A stretch of DNA of 55,991 nucleotides, taken from NCBI GenBank assembly GCA_031270605.1, contig JAISXG010000030.1, forward strand, positions 1 through 55,991, written 5' to 3'. Below the pieces are notes generated by a model, which had not been told where the DNA came from, ran no database searches, and saw only the letters and a list, made by a program, of their open reading frames with translations. The translations under genes and the position numbers were made by a program. Shown here one piece after another: positions 16,349 to 24,607 of this stretch. How positions within the stretch are numbered: the stretch's first letter is position 1; the number at the start of each line of letters is the position of its first letter. The stretch is from Oscillospiraceae bacterium. Its GTDB lineage: Bacteria; Bacillota; Clostridia; Oscillospirales; Acutalibacteraceae.

Positions 16349-17476
16349 TTATCGCCTGAATTTCACAATGGCTTCGTTGATTTTTTCTGCAAGTCGGTCA
16401 AGCTCATCCCTCGTCGTAAACCGTGAGAGGCTGATGCGCACGGCGGAGTCCGCGCGCTGGGAGGAAAGGCCCATCATGCGGATGACCTCGCTCTTGCGCC
16501 CGCGTTTGCAGGCGGAGCCGGCGGAGATATAGATTTCAAAAGAAGAGAGATAGTTGATCAGTACCTCGCTCGGAACGCCGAGCACAGAGATGTTGATGAT
16601 GTAAGGCAGCGCGTTGATCGGCGAATTGACGGTCACGCCGGGCATGGAAGCGATTTGGGTCAAAAAATGCTCGCGCAGGTAGGAAAGCTTCACCTGCTCC
16701 ATGCCTACGTCCGGCAGTGCGGCGGCCGCGGCGCCAAAGCCCGCAATTGCCGGCAGCGCCTCCGTGCCCGAAACAAGGCCTTTTTCCTGCCCGCCGCCAT
16801 AAATATAGGGGGGCAGATTCAGCCCCTTGCGCACATACAGCGCGCCCGCGCCCTTGGGGCCGTGAATTTTGTGCGAGCTGACGCTCATGAGGTCAATGCC
16901 CATCTGGGCGGGCTTGAGTTTGATTTTGCCGAATGCCTGCACCGCGTCGCAGTGAATCAGGGCGGGCGAGCCGCTGCGCTTGACGGCGGTCTGTACCAGA
17001 TGAACAGGATTTATGGAGCCGATTTCATTGTTGACGGCCATAATGCTCACAAGAATTGTGTTTTTATTGACCGCGCGGAACAATTCCTCCTCAGAGATGT
17101 TGCCGCTGCGGTCAACCTGCAGCCGAATCACCTGCGCACCCTGCGCTTCAAGCTGGCCGATGGGCTGCAACACACTCGGGTGCTCGATTGTTGTTGTGAC
17201 AATGGTGTTGCCTTTTCTTTTATTCAGGGCGGCGGCGCCGAAAATGGCTGTGTTGTTGGCAATGGTGCCGCTGGGCGTAAAAAAAATCTCGTCATCACTG
17301 CAAGATAATACGGTTGCGATTCTTTCCCTCGCTTTATTTAAATGGCCTAAGGCCTCTATGCCGAGTTTGTGCTGCGAAGAGGGGTTACCGTATGACATCG
17401 TCATCATTTTGGCGGCCTCATCCGCTGCGGCAGCGCATGTTTGTGTGGTTGCGCTGTTGTCAAGGTAGATTTCCAA
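16349..17476 (-). CDS. Cysteine desulfurase (NifS/IscS-like, ThiI partner)
   Basis: 375-residue PLP enzyme starting at TTG 17476, with GGAGG 7 bases upstream. It begins EIYLDNSATTQTC, the family N-terminus. PLP-binding Lys lies in VSSHKIHGPKGAGALYV, the catalytic Cys loop reads SAGSACKRGRKSE and EHPS (ATP-independent substrate loop) is present. It converts L-cysteine to alanine and an enzyme persulfide. The closeness to thiI (44 bases) points to the NifZ type that feeds tRNA 4-thiolation rather than general Fe-S assembly; no iscU/sufU is present. Its own promoter is at 17506-17533. Confidence 0.93.
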   Translation of the reverse strand: MEIYLDNSATTQTCAAAADEAAKMMTMSYGNPSSQHKLGIEALGHLNKARERIATVLSCSDDEIFFTPSGTIANNTAIFGAAALNKRKGNTIVTTTIEHPSVLQPIGQLEAQGAQVIRLQVDRSGNISEEELFRAVNKNTILVSIMAVNNEIGSINPVHLVQTAVKRSGSPALIHCDAVQAFGKIKLKPAQMGIDLMSVSSHKIHGPKGAGALYVRKGLNLPPYIYGGGQEKGLVSGTEALPAIAGFGAAAAALPDVGMEQVKLSYLREHFLTQIASMPGVTVNSPINALPYIINISVLGVPSEVLINYLSSFEIYISAGSACKRGRKSEVIRMMGLSSQRADSAVRISLSRFTTRDELDRLAEKINEAIVKFRR

Positions 17477-17505
17477 ATGTATCCCTCCAAAAGATATACT
17501 ATTAT

Positions 17506-17533
17506 ATTATACTATAAAACACCTGTAGTGCAA
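17506..17533 (-). promoter_or_regulatory. Promoter of the cysteine desulfurase-thiI operon
   Basis: On the minus strand TTGCAC (17533-17528), a 16-base spacer and TATAAT (17511-17506), about 30 bases upstream of the TTG start. Confidence 0.65.
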
Positions 17534-17601
17534 ACAGTTTTTCTGAAATAATTTTTGCTCGTTTTTTTCAGACTTTTAATGGATTGTTTATTTTTTGGCG
17601 A

Positions 17602-17630
17602 TTGACATAATGAAATAATCAATATATAAT
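17602..17630 (+). promoter_or_regulatory. Consensus promoter of the cohesin/dockerin gene
   Basis: TTGACA (17602-17607), 17 bases, TATAAT (17625-17630). This lies in the 338-bp gene-free stretch 17477-17814, which also holds the divergent desulfurase promoter and a leader of about 180 bases. The leader contains a hairpin AAGGCAG/CTGCCTT near 17672-17700; I see no known riboswitch in it. Confidence 0.8.
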
Positions 17631-17814
17631 AAAAACAGCGTTTTGCAGCGGATAATTTTATAAATAGACACAAGGCAGTCTGTTTGTGGACTCTGCCTTG
17701 CCGCGCGGCTTTTTGCAGCGAAAAAAGAAGAATTTCTTTTTGTGAATTTGTCGAGGGGGTTATGCGCTGCGGATCTCAGTTTTGGAAGTTGAACGAGAAG
17801 GGATGGTTAGATAC

Positions 17815-19854
17815 ATGAAATCAACCATGAAAAAACTTTTGGCGCTGGCAGTGGTTTTTGTGCTGCTGGTTACGGCTGTTCCGCTTGTCTTGCCCCATGC
17901 CTCTGCGGCGGGCGCCGTGCCGCAATTCAGCGTCAATTCCGTTGTTGTAAAAAACGGCAACAGGTTTTATTTGAATTTGATCGCAGAAAATTTGGTGGAT
18001 ATGCAGGGCGGCGCATTGTTCATTACCTATGACAAGACCGCCTTTAAGTTTGTTCGAGCCACACAGGCCGGCGAAGAGAATTATCCGGCCGGTTTGAATA
18101 TTGAAATTGGCAAAACACACGACGACACAGCCATCAGCTGTGTGTTCACGCATAACGATTCTTTCAGCACGGAAGCCCTGCTGCTTGCCCAGCTTGAATT
18201 CGAAAGTCTGAGTGAGCCGGGCGCGGGTTCCGACATGTCCGACGTAACGGTTGCCGTTGATCATTTGTTTGTCAAGCAAAGCGGCAAAAGTGTGAATATC
18301 GCCAATCAAATCACGGTTGCCCCCGCTTCGGTGACGGCAGTGGACTATGCGGCCGGCGCAAGCCTGTTTACCTATACAAAATCAAGTGACGCGGTCACGA
18401 TTACCGGCTATACGGGGACATCGCCGTATGTTGAGATTCCCGAAAAGATTGAAAGTCTTCCCGTTACGGCAATCGCCGCCAATGCGTTTGCGAACAAGAC
18501 CGCGCTCAAGCAGCTGATCATTCCCGGCGCGGTGACGCAAATCGCGCAGAGCGCTTTCAGCGGCGCTTCAAATCTTGAGCGTGTGGATGTCGCGATGTCA
18601 ACCGAGGGCACTGTGCGCTATTTCAGCGATGCCGACGGCGTTCTTTACCAGTGGAGCGAGAGCGGCGAGACCTTGTCCTTGTTCTTCTATCCGCCCGCTT
18701 CAAAGCAGGTGTTTTTCCACACGGGGGATCTGACCTCTTTGCCCAAAAACGCTTTCAGCGGTTCAAAGAGCTTAAAGCTCATTATTCTTGGCGCCGCGAT
18801 GAAAACAGTGGAGGACGGCGCGTTTTCAAATCTTCCGAATGTTTCAAAAATTAATGTGGAAACAGCCAATACGGCTTTTGTTTCTGTTGACGGGGTCTTG
18901 TTTAACAAAGGCAAAACAAACCTCATCAGATACCCGGCAGCAAAAACCTCGACCAGCTTTACTGTCGACGGTAGTCTGGCGGCGGTTCAGACTGCAGCGT
19001 TTGACGGTGTGAGGACGCTGAAAGAAATTAAAGTGGAATCCAGAAACCAAAATTTTAAGGCAGACAACGGTGTGTTGCTGAGCTATAAACAGGATATACT
19101 TTGGTTCTATCCCGGCGCAAAAACAGAAACCACATATACAATTCCTTCTACGGTAACTACACTTGCCGATTTCGCTTTTAGCACGGCGACAAATTTGAAA
19201 AACCTTTATACGAATCAACGCATCAGAACTTTCCCCGAGCATTTTAATTATCTTACTGTGCCGTCTGGCCTGACGGTGCGCCCTAAGGGCTCATGGACGA
19301 TTCGTGTTTACGCTGATTCACCTGCGGACACTTATGTGAAGAGTCAATCGGCTTGGCTTGCTTATGATTATTACAGCGCGACTTTGCAGACGCCGTCGGC
19401 CACGATTTCTGTTTTTGGCGCTTCTGAAGATATTTCCGTAAAGGTGAACAGAAACGGCCATGTGTTCAAGAATGTTTCGGCCCCGGTCACCTCGGGCGAC
19501 TACACGTTCAGCAACGATACGCTGGTGATCAAAAAAGCCTATCTCGATACGCTGAAAAAATCTGAGAATGTGGGCAAGAGCGTTGTGTGGACGCTGAATT
19601 TTGAAACCGGCGCCCCTGCGACCTTTACGATTTATATTACAGAGGGTACTTCTGTTATGACAGGCGACCTGGATGGCGACGGCAAGATTACCGCCGCAGA
19701 CGCGAGAACCGCGCTGCGCGCCTCTGCGAAGCTCGTCACGCTCACAAGCGCGCAGACCACTGCCGCCGATGTGGATAAGGACGGAAAGATCACGGCCTCT
19801 GACGCGCGCACCATCCTGAGGGTTTCTGCAAAGCTGCAGACATTTCCGCAATAA
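17815..19854 (+). CDS. Secreted cohesin-like/BspA LRR protein with C-terminal dockerin
   Basis: 679 residues from the ATG at 17815 (MKSTMKKLLALAVVFVLL), chosen for its signal peptide (cleavage near ASA-AGAVP) and GAAGGG upstream; an in-frame ATG at 17782 lacks both. About residues 30-165 resemble a cohesin-type beta sandwich (LVDMQGGALFITYDKTAFKF, LAQLEFESLSEPG). About 190-490 are BspA-type LRR_5 repeats with recurring 'xIPxxVxxIxxxAFxxxxxLxxI' units (for example IPGAVTQIAQSAFSGASNLE). The last 60 residues are a dockerin: GDLDGDGKITAADARTALRA and VDKDGKITASDARTILRV are paired Ca2+-binding F-hand repeats. It is probably a surface or complex scaffold component. Carrying both partner modules in one chain is notable. 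Confidence 0.85.
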   Translation: MKSTMKKLLALAVVFVLLVTAVPLVLPHASAAGAVPQFSVNSVVVKNGNRFYLNLIAENLVDMQGGALFITYDKTAFKFVRATQAGEENYPAGLNIEIGKTHDDTAISCVFTHNDSFSTEALLLAQLEFESLSEPGAGSDMSDVTVAVDHLFVKQSGKSVNIANQITVAPASVTAVDYAAGASLFTYTKSSDAVTITGYTGTSPYVEIPEKIESLPVTAIAANAFANKTALKQLIIPGAVTQIAQSAFSGASNLERVDVAMSTEGTVRYFSDADGVLYQWSESGETLSLFFYPPASKQVFFHTGDLTSLPKNAFSGSKSLKLIILGAAMKTVEDGAFSNLPNVSKINVETANTAFVSVDGVLFNKGKTNLIRYPAAKTSTSFTVDGSLAAVQTAAFDGVRTLKEIKVESRNQNFKADNGVLLSYKQDILWFYPGAKTETTYTIPSTVTTLADFAFSTATNLKNLYTNQRIRTFPEHFNYLTVPSGLTVRPKGSWTIRVYADSPADTYVKSQSAWLAYDYYSATLQTPSATISVFGASEDISVKVNRNGHVFKNVSAPVTSGDYTFSNDTLVIKKAYLDTLKKSENVGKSVVWTLNFETGAPATFTIYITEGTSVMTGDLDGDGKITAADARTALRASAKLVTLTSAQTTAADVDKDGKITASDARTILRVSAKLQTFPQ

Positions 19855-19860
19855 ATAATT

Positions 19861-19914
19861 GAAAGGGCTTCTTGAGAAGGGTTTGCTGCTTTGCATAAAA
19901 GCGCAGGCCCTTTC
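19861..19914 (+). terminator. Possible terminator after the dockerin gene
   Basis: GAAAGGGC and GCCCTTTC form an 8-bp stem around a long loop with an inner GCTTTGCATAAAAGC hairpin. The T-run is weak. Confidence 0.4.
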
Positions 19915-19934
19915 GTTTGGAATATGGGTTTTTT

Positions 19935-20627
19935 ATGAAAGAACAGCTTTTGGGGTATTCTAATTCTGATATTTGCAGCCGCATCGACCACACGCTGCTG
20001 CGGCAGGACGCAACAGCGCCTGAAATTGAAACGCTCTGCCGCGAGGGTATTGCGGGCAAGGCGGCTTCGGTTTGTCTTCCGGCTTCGTTTGTTTCGTTTG
20101 CCGCTGATTTTGTGAGGAAAGAGATCGCGGTGTGCACCGTTATCGGCTTTCCGAACGGGTATTCCACCACTGCGGCTAAAGTGTTTGAAGCGCACGACGC
20201 GGTAAACAACGGGGCGGATGAAATTGACATGGTCATCAATATCGGCTGGGTGAAAGAAAAAAAATACAAAGAAGTGCTTGAGGAAATTGTGGCCGTGAAA
20301 CAGGCCTGCGGCCGCAATATTTTAAAGGTGATCATTGAAACCTGCCTGTTGACAGACGAAGAGAAAATCGAGATGTGCAAAGTCGTTGCACAGTCCGGCG
20401 CGGAGTTCATCAAAACCTCAACGGGCTTTGCGGGCGGCGGCGCGACGGAGCATGACATCCGCCTGTTCAGGCAGCACGGAGAGGGGCTTTCGATAAAAGC
20501 CGCGGGTGGCGTGCGCGACGCTGAAACGGCGGCACTCTTTCTTTCGCTCGGGGCCGACAGGCTCGGCACAAGCTCTCTTTTGAATGCGCTGACGCAAAAC
20601 GGTGGCATGGCGACGGGCAGCTATTAA
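19935..20627 (+). CDS. deoC: Deoxyribose-phosphate aldolase
   Basis: 230 residues from ATG 19935; an in-frame ATG at 19917 is possible, and neither has a strong ribosome site. DeoC family marks are SRIDHTLLRQDAT at the N-terminus, TVIGFPNGYSTT, GADEIDMVINIG, VIIETCLLTDEEK and the Schiff-base lysine in EFIKTSTGFAGGGAT. It cleaves 2-deoxyribose-5-phosphate to glyceraldehyde-3-phosphate and acetaldehyde. The next gene is a nucleoside phosphorylase 30 bases downstream, so the pair forms a nucleoside salvage/catabolism unit. The phosphopentomutase that normally links them is not in the window. Confidence 0.96.
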   Translation: MKEQLLGYSNSDICSRIDHTLLRQDATAPEIETLCREGIAGKAASVCLPASFVSFAADFVRKEIAVCTVIGFPNGYSTTAAKVFEAHDAVNNGADEIDMVINIGWVKEKKYKEVLEEIVAVKQACGRNILKVIIETCLLTDEEKIEMCKVVAQSGAEFIKTSTGFAGGGATEHDIRLFRQHGEGLSIKAAGGVRDAETAALFLSLGADRLGTSSLLNALTQNGGMATGSY

Positions 20628-20657
20628 AAACTGAAATATTCAGGAAAGGTGAATGCC

Positions 20658-21413
20658 ATGAATGAGCAAAAGATGTTTCATGTGCCCGCAGGGGCGGGGG
20701 ATGCGGGCGAATACTGCATTTTGCCCGGCGACCCGGGGCGGTGCGAGCGCATTGCCGCCTGCTTTGACGACTTTGCCTTTGCGGGGCAAAACAGGGAATT
20801 CACTCTTTTCAGCGGGCATTTGGACGGCAAAAAGGTCAGCGTGTGTTCAACGGGCATCGGCGGCCCCTCTGCCGCCATTGCGATGGAGGAGCTTTTTCTT
20901 TGCGGCGTCCGCACCTTCATTCGTGTGGGTACCTGCGGCGGTATTGCCGAGAGGGTCAAGAGCGGCGACTGCATCGTTGCCTCCGCCGCCGTGCGGCAGG
21001 ACGGCACAAGCAGGGAATATGCCCCCGTTGAATTTCCCGCTGCGGCGGATTTTGCCGTTGTTTCGGCCTTGGCGGAGGCCGCGAAAGTGAAAAAATATGT
21101 TCATCATGTGGGTGTTGTGCAAAGCAAGGATTCATTTTATGGCCAGCATGACCCGGGCAGAATGCCCGTTGCTTCTGATTTGGCAGAGAAGTGGGAAGCA
21201 TGGAAGCGCCTCGGCGTGCTCGGCAGCGAAATGGAGTGCGCCACACTGTTTACCGTTGCCGCTGCTTTGGGCGCGCGCTGCGGCGGGGTGATGCATGTGG
21301 TTTGGAACCAGGAGCGAAAATTGAAGGGTTTGTATGAAGAAGACGCGCACGACGCCGGCCGCGCAATTGTTCTTGCAGTAGATGCAGTTCGGCTTTTGAT
21401 TCATAACGAATAA
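20658..21413 (+). CDS. Nucleoside phosphorylase (uridine phosphorylase-like)
   Basis: 251 residues from ATG 20658, which has AGGAAAGG 8 bases upstream; a GTG at 20649 overlaps that site and is unlikely. PNP_UDP_1 family motifs are ILPGDPGRCERIAACFDD (phosphate loop), STGIGGPSAAIAMEEL, RVGTCGGI and the nucleoside-binding LGSEMECATLFTVAA with Glu-Met-Glu. This pattern is closer to uridine phosphorylase (Udp) than to trimeric PNP. It produces (deoxy)ribose-1-phosphate for the pathway served by DeoC. Purine specificity cannot be excluded from sequence. Confidence 0.9.
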   Translation: MNEQKMFHVPAGAGDAGEYCILPGDPGRCERIAACFDDFAFAGQNREFTLFSGHLDGKKVSVCSTGIGGPSAAIAMEELFLCGVRTFIRVGTCGGIAERVKSGDCIVASAAVRQDGTSREYAPVEFPAAADFAVVSALAEAAKVKKYVHHVGVVQSKDSFYGQHDPGRMPVASDLAEKWEAWKRLGVLGSEMECATLFTVAAALGARCGGVMHVVWNQERKLKGLYEEDAHDAGRAIVLAVDAVRLLIHNE

Positions 21414-21472
21414 CTTTTATCGCTGTTTTTCTATGTATTTGATAACTATTATCTCAAAAGAAAGAGATGTTT

Positions 21473-21703
21473 ATGAACGAAGAAAAAAAGATGAGGTTGA
21501 CTGTTACCGCAATCTCGAACGGGCGGCGGTGCAGGCACGGGCATAAAGTCGGCGACACATATATTCTGTGCGGCGATGAAGTCGCGGGGCTTTGTGCAAG
21601 AAACAAAAAACAGGTGCTGCGATTGCTGCATGAATTGTCTGACGGCGGTATCTTGGTGTGCCCCGACCGCGCGGTAACATTTGCAGTGGATTATGTGGAA
21701 TAG
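21473..21703 (+). CDS. Small TIGR04076-like protein
   Basis: 76 residues from ATG 21473; an ATG at 21467 is also possible. The pattern C-x-x-G-H-K-x-G-D (RHGHKVGDTYILCG) followed by AGLC, a helical stretch and VCPDRAVTFAVDYVE resembles the TIGR04076 family of small cysteine-containing proteins of unknown function. It sits between the nucleoside phosphorylase (53 bases away) and the DUF218 gene, whose start follows the TAG by 6 bases, so it belongs to the same operon. Family assignment is tentative. Confidence 0.55.
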   Translation: MNEEKKMRLTVTAISNGRRCRHGHKVGDTYILCGDEVAGLCARNKKQVLRLLHELSDGGILVCPDRAVTFAVDYVE

Positions 21704-21709
21704 GTGAAG

Positions 21710-22315
21710 ATGGATAAACTGCCAAAATTTGTAAATGATATCAGCGACTTCATTTTTATGGAGGATACACCTGAGGAATCCGATATTATCTTGATTCCGG
21801 GCGGCAGCTATCCTGAAATTGCCGAACGCGCGGCTGAGCTTTATCACGAGGGCTATGCGCCTTATGTTTTGCCCTCGGGGCGCTTTAGCATCAAGGTTGG
21901 CCGTTTTTGCGGACCTGCGGTAAAGGCCGGAGCCTATAATGGCGATTATACGACCGAATGGGAGTTTCTTGCCGATGTGCTCATGCGAAACGGTGTGCCG
22001 GAGCATGCGGTTTTAAGAGAAGACGAATCCACCTTTACGAAAGAAAACGCAGTGTTTTCAAAACGTTTGACCGACTCTTTGGGGCTGCGGGTGAAAAAAG
22101 CGATTTTGTGCTGCAAATCTTATCACGCGCGGCGCGCTTTCATGTGTTATCAGACGGAATTTGAAGACACGGAGTTCTTCGTTTGCCCTGCGGATGTGAA
22201 GGGGATTGATAAGCGAAACTGGATGCGCAGCGAAGCGGGCATCAGCATGGTGATGGGCGAACTGCAAAAATGCGGCGGGCAGTTTCAAGATGCTATTCAA
22301 AAACTGTTTCTATAA
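21710..22315 (+). CDS. DUF218/YdcF-family protein
   Basis: 201 residues. The N-terminal DIILIPGGSYPEIAERAAEL and GYAPYVLPSGR match the DUF218 (ElyC/SanA/YdcF) fold, as do EDESTFTKENAVFSKRL, with the conserved E-x-x-S/T-x-x-T-x-E-N, and AILCCKSYHARRAFMCYQ. Unlike ElyC/SanA it has no membrane anchor, so it resembles the cytosolic YdcF branch, for which S-adenosylmethionine binding has been reported. AGGTG precedes the ATG closely, and the start abuts the upstream stop. Function unknown. Confidence 0.82.
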   Translation: MDKLPKFVNDISDFIFMEDTPEESDIILIPGGSYPEIAERAAELYHEGYAPYVLPSGRFSIKVGRFCGPAVKAGAYNGDYTTEWEFLADVLMRNGVPEHAVLREDESTFTKENAVFSKRLTDSLGLRVKKAILCCKSYHARRAFMCYQTEFEDTEFFVCPADVKGIDKRNWMRSEAGISMVMGELQKCGGQFQDAIQKLFL

Positions 22316-22331
22316 AATTTTCAAATTCTGC

Positions 22332-22360
22332 TTTACATCAGTTATATTATAAAGTAAAAT
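22332..22360 (+). promoter_or_regulatory. Promoter of the pyrH-frr-uppS-cdsA-dxr-rseP-ispG operon
   Basis: TTTACA (22332-22337), 17 bases, TAAAAT (22355-22360), about 50 bases before the pyrH start. Confidence 0.6.
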
Positions 22361-22410
22361 ATAAGAGCTTTTATGGTATATTTTTCTTGTAGTTGAAAGG
22401 ATTGTTAAAA

Positions 22411-23115
22411 TTGTCTTCAAAATATAAACGCATTATGCTCAAGCTCAGCGGAGAGGTTCTTGCCGGTGAAAAAGGCTTTGGCATTGATTATGGGACGGTT
22501 GAAGCGGTCTGCTCTGTGATTGCCGCCTGCGTGCGCGAGGGCGTGCAAATCGGCATTGTTGTGGGCGGCGGCAACTTTTGGCGCGGCAGGCAAAACGGCG
22601 AGATGGAGCGCACAAGGGCGGACAATGTGGGCATGCTCGCCACGGTGATGAATTCCATCGTGCTCAATGATTCCCTTGCGTTGCTGGGGGTGGACGCGGT
22701 TGTGATGTCGGCGCTTGAAATGCCTAAATTTGCCGAATACTTTACACGCGATAAAGCCGTGGCTTATCTGGATGCGGGCAAGGTCGTGATTTTTGCCTGC
22801 GGCACCGGCAACCCGTTTTTCAGCACGGATTCCGCGGCGGCGCTGCGCGGGGCTGAAATCGGCGCGGAAGTGTATTTTAAGGCCACGAATGTGGACGGCG
22901 TGTATGACAAAGACCCCAACAAGTTTGCGGATGCCGTGAAATATGACGCACTGACCCACGACGAGGTGCTTGCAAAAAATCTCGGCGTGATGGACGCAAC
23001 CGCCGCGGCGCTGTGCCGTGACAATGCTCTGGCGGTGCTGGTGTTCAACCTGACGCAGCCCGAGAATATTTTAAAAGCCGTCACGGGTGAGCGTGTGGGA
23101 ACATTGATCCAATAG
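22411..23115 (+). CDS. pyrH: UMP kinase
   Basis: 234 residues from TTG 22411, preferred because GAAAGGA lies 9 bases upstream; a further in-frame TTG at 22393 overlaps that site. Amino-acid kinase family motifs are RIMLKLSGEVLAGEKGFGID (N-terminus), GIVVGGGNFWRG, RADNVGMLATVMN (RxDxxGMLAT signature), FACGTGNPFFSTDSAAALR and KATNVDGVYDKDPN. It phosphorylates UMP to UDP for pyrimidine and cell-wall nucleotide supply; the bacterial enzyme is usually GTP-activated and UTP-inhibited. It is the first gene of the operon, with frr 62 bases downstream, the conserved bacterial order. Confidence 0.97.
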   Translation: MSSKYKRIMLKLSGEVLAGEKGFGIDYGTVEAVCSVIAACVREGVQIGIVVGGGNFWRGRQNGEMERTRADNVGMLATVMNSIVLNDSLALLGVDAVVMSALEMPKFAEYFTRDKAVAYLDAGKVVIFACGTGNPFFSTDSAAALRGAEIGAEVYFKATNVDGVYDKDPNKFADAVKYDALTHDEVLAKNLGVMDATAAALCRDNALAVLVFNLTQPENILKAVTGERVGTLIQ

Positions 23116-23177
23116 CTTAACAGAAAAAACGCCCGTCGGCAGGGCTACAAAAATGAACATAAAACGGAGGTTTGATT

Positions 23178-23732
23178 ATGGAAACAGTATTTGCCAACAC
23201 CAAAGAGAGAATGGAAAAAAGTGTCCATGCGTTAACCAATGAATATGCCTCGATCCGTGCGGGCAGGGCGTCGGCCGCTGTTCTTGATAAAATTCATGTC
23301 GACTATTACGGCGTGAACACGCCCATCAACCAGCTTGCCGCGGTTTCTGTCGCAGAGGCGCGCATTCTCACCATTCAACCGTGGGACGCAAAGGTGTTGA
23401 GCGGCATTGAAAAGGCAATTCAGGCGTCCGACCTCGGCATCAACCCGCAGAATGACGGCCGTGTGATCCGCCTGACCTTTCCGCCTCTCACCGAAGAGCG
23501 CCGCCGCACCCTTGTGAAGGATGTTCTCAAGTTTGCCGAAGAGGGCAAAATCGCCGTGCGCCAGATTCGCAGGGATTCTATTGAGAAGCTCAAGAAAATG
23601 AAAAAAGCCTCTGAAATCACAGAGGACGACCTCAAATTCGGCGAGGGCGAGCTGCAAAAAATCACAGACGATTTTACAAAGAAAATCGACAAGCTCGCGT
23701 CGGCAAAAGAAGCCGAGATTATGGAGATATAA
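23178..23732 (+). CDS. frr: Ribosome recycling factor
   Basis: 184 residues, the normal family length (about 185), from ATG 23178 with GGAGG 7 bases upstream. Conserved stretches are EYASIRAGRASAAVLDKIHV, YYGVNTPINQLA, LTIQPWDAKVLSGIEKAIQ, DGRVIRLTFPPLTEERRRTL and the C-terminal helix EGELQKITDDFTKKIDKL. It splits post-termination ribosomes together with EF-G. It lies between pyrH and uppS in the classic arrangement. Confidence 0.98.
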   Translation: METVFANTKERMEKSVHALTNEYASIRAGRASAAVLDKIHVDYYGVNTPINQLAAVSVAEARILTIQPWDAKVLSGIEKAIQASDLGINPQNDGRVIRLTFPPLTEERRRTLVKDVLKFAEEGKIAVRQIRRDSIEKLKKMKKASEITEDDLKFGEGELQKITDDFTKKIDKLASAKEAEIMEI

Positions 23733-23787
23733 TGATAGCCGATTGATTATACTGTATTTATAAAATAAAATTAAGGGTGCAGACGCA

Positions 23788-24519
23788 TTGAATAGTTCAC
23801 TTCCTCCCAAGGAGTTTTTTCCCCGGCATATCGGCATTATCATGGACGGCAACGGCCGCTGGGCGACCCAGAAGGGCTTGCCGCGCTCCGAGGGGCACAA
23901 GGCCGGGGCCAAGGTGTTTAAAAAAATAACCGAATATGCGGTGGACTTGGGCATTGAAAGCCTGACTTATTATGCTTTTTCCACAGAGAATTGGCGGCGG
24001 CCTCCCGAGGAGGTCACCGCCCTTATGGCTTTGTTCAGAGAGTATCTGGAAGAGGCGGAAGACAGAAAGCTCGAGAATGAAAAAAAGGGTATGCGCATAA
24101 GATTTATTGGTGAAACAGACACGCTGCCTGAGGATATTGCGCACAGGATGGAAACCACCGAGCAGGAGAGCGCCGGCAAAAATGCCGCCATTGTCAACAT
24201 TGCCATCAGCTACGGCGGCCGGCAGGAGATTCTGCATTCGGTGCGCGAAATCGCGAGGCAGGTTGCCTCCGGCGCGCTTTCACCCGAAGAAATCACGCAG
24301 GAGCACATTGAGAGCCACCTCTATACCGAGGGCCAGCCCGAGCTTGATTTGATCATTCGCCCCAGCGGCGAGAAGCGGCTTTCAAACTTCATGGTCTGGC
24401 AGTCGGCCTATGCGGAGTTTTGGTATTCTGACGTGCTTTGGCCGGATTTTACCGAGCAGGATTTCAACAGGGCGATTTGGGATTTTGCAAAGCGCAACCG
24501 GCGGTTCGGCGGCGTGTGA
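23788..24519 (+). CDS. uppS: Undecaprenyl diphosphate synthase (cis-prenyltransferase)
   Basis: 243 residues starting at TTG 23788, with AAGGGTG upstream. Motifs are HIGIIMDGNGRWATQKGLPR (catalytic Asp and diphosphate loop), SLTYYAFSTENWRRP, the AAIVNIAISYGGRQEI block and LDLIIRPSGEKRLSNFMVWQ, in which the usual RTSGExR reads RPSGEKR. It condenses isopentenyl diphosphate units onto FPP to build the undecaprenyl carrier for peptidoglycan. Its substrates come from the dxr/ispG pathway encoded downstream in the same operon. Confidence 0.96.
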   Translation: MNSSLPPKEFFPRHIGIIMDGNGRWATQKGLPRSEGHKAGAKVFKKITEYAVDLGIESLTYYAFSTENWRRPPEEVTALMALFREYLEEAEDRKLENEKKGMRIRFIGETDTLPEDIAHRMETTEQESAGKNAAIVNIAISYGGRQEILHSVREIARQVASGALSPEEITQEHIESHLYTEGQPELDLIIRPSGEKRLSNFMVWQSAYAEFWYSDVLWPDFTEQDFNRAIWDFAKRNRRFGGV

Positions 24520-24607
24520 GCGGCGCTTGCGTGTGATAAAACATGTGCCGCGTGGATTGCTGCGGCTTGGCGGCGGGGCTTTGCCGCAGGAAAGGACAGA
24601 GTTTGAA

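Noticed and set aside
23735-23765. Sequence resembling a family A terminus (TAGCCGATTGATTAT)
   Set aside because: Only one end, with mismatches, and no partner within 300 bases; likely chance in the short frr-uppS gap.
24410-24607. Longer N-terminus for CdsA
   Set aside because: The extra 66 codons overlap uppS and encode Arg/Gly-rich sequence; the ATG at 24608 with AAAGGA gives a normal membrane N-terminus.
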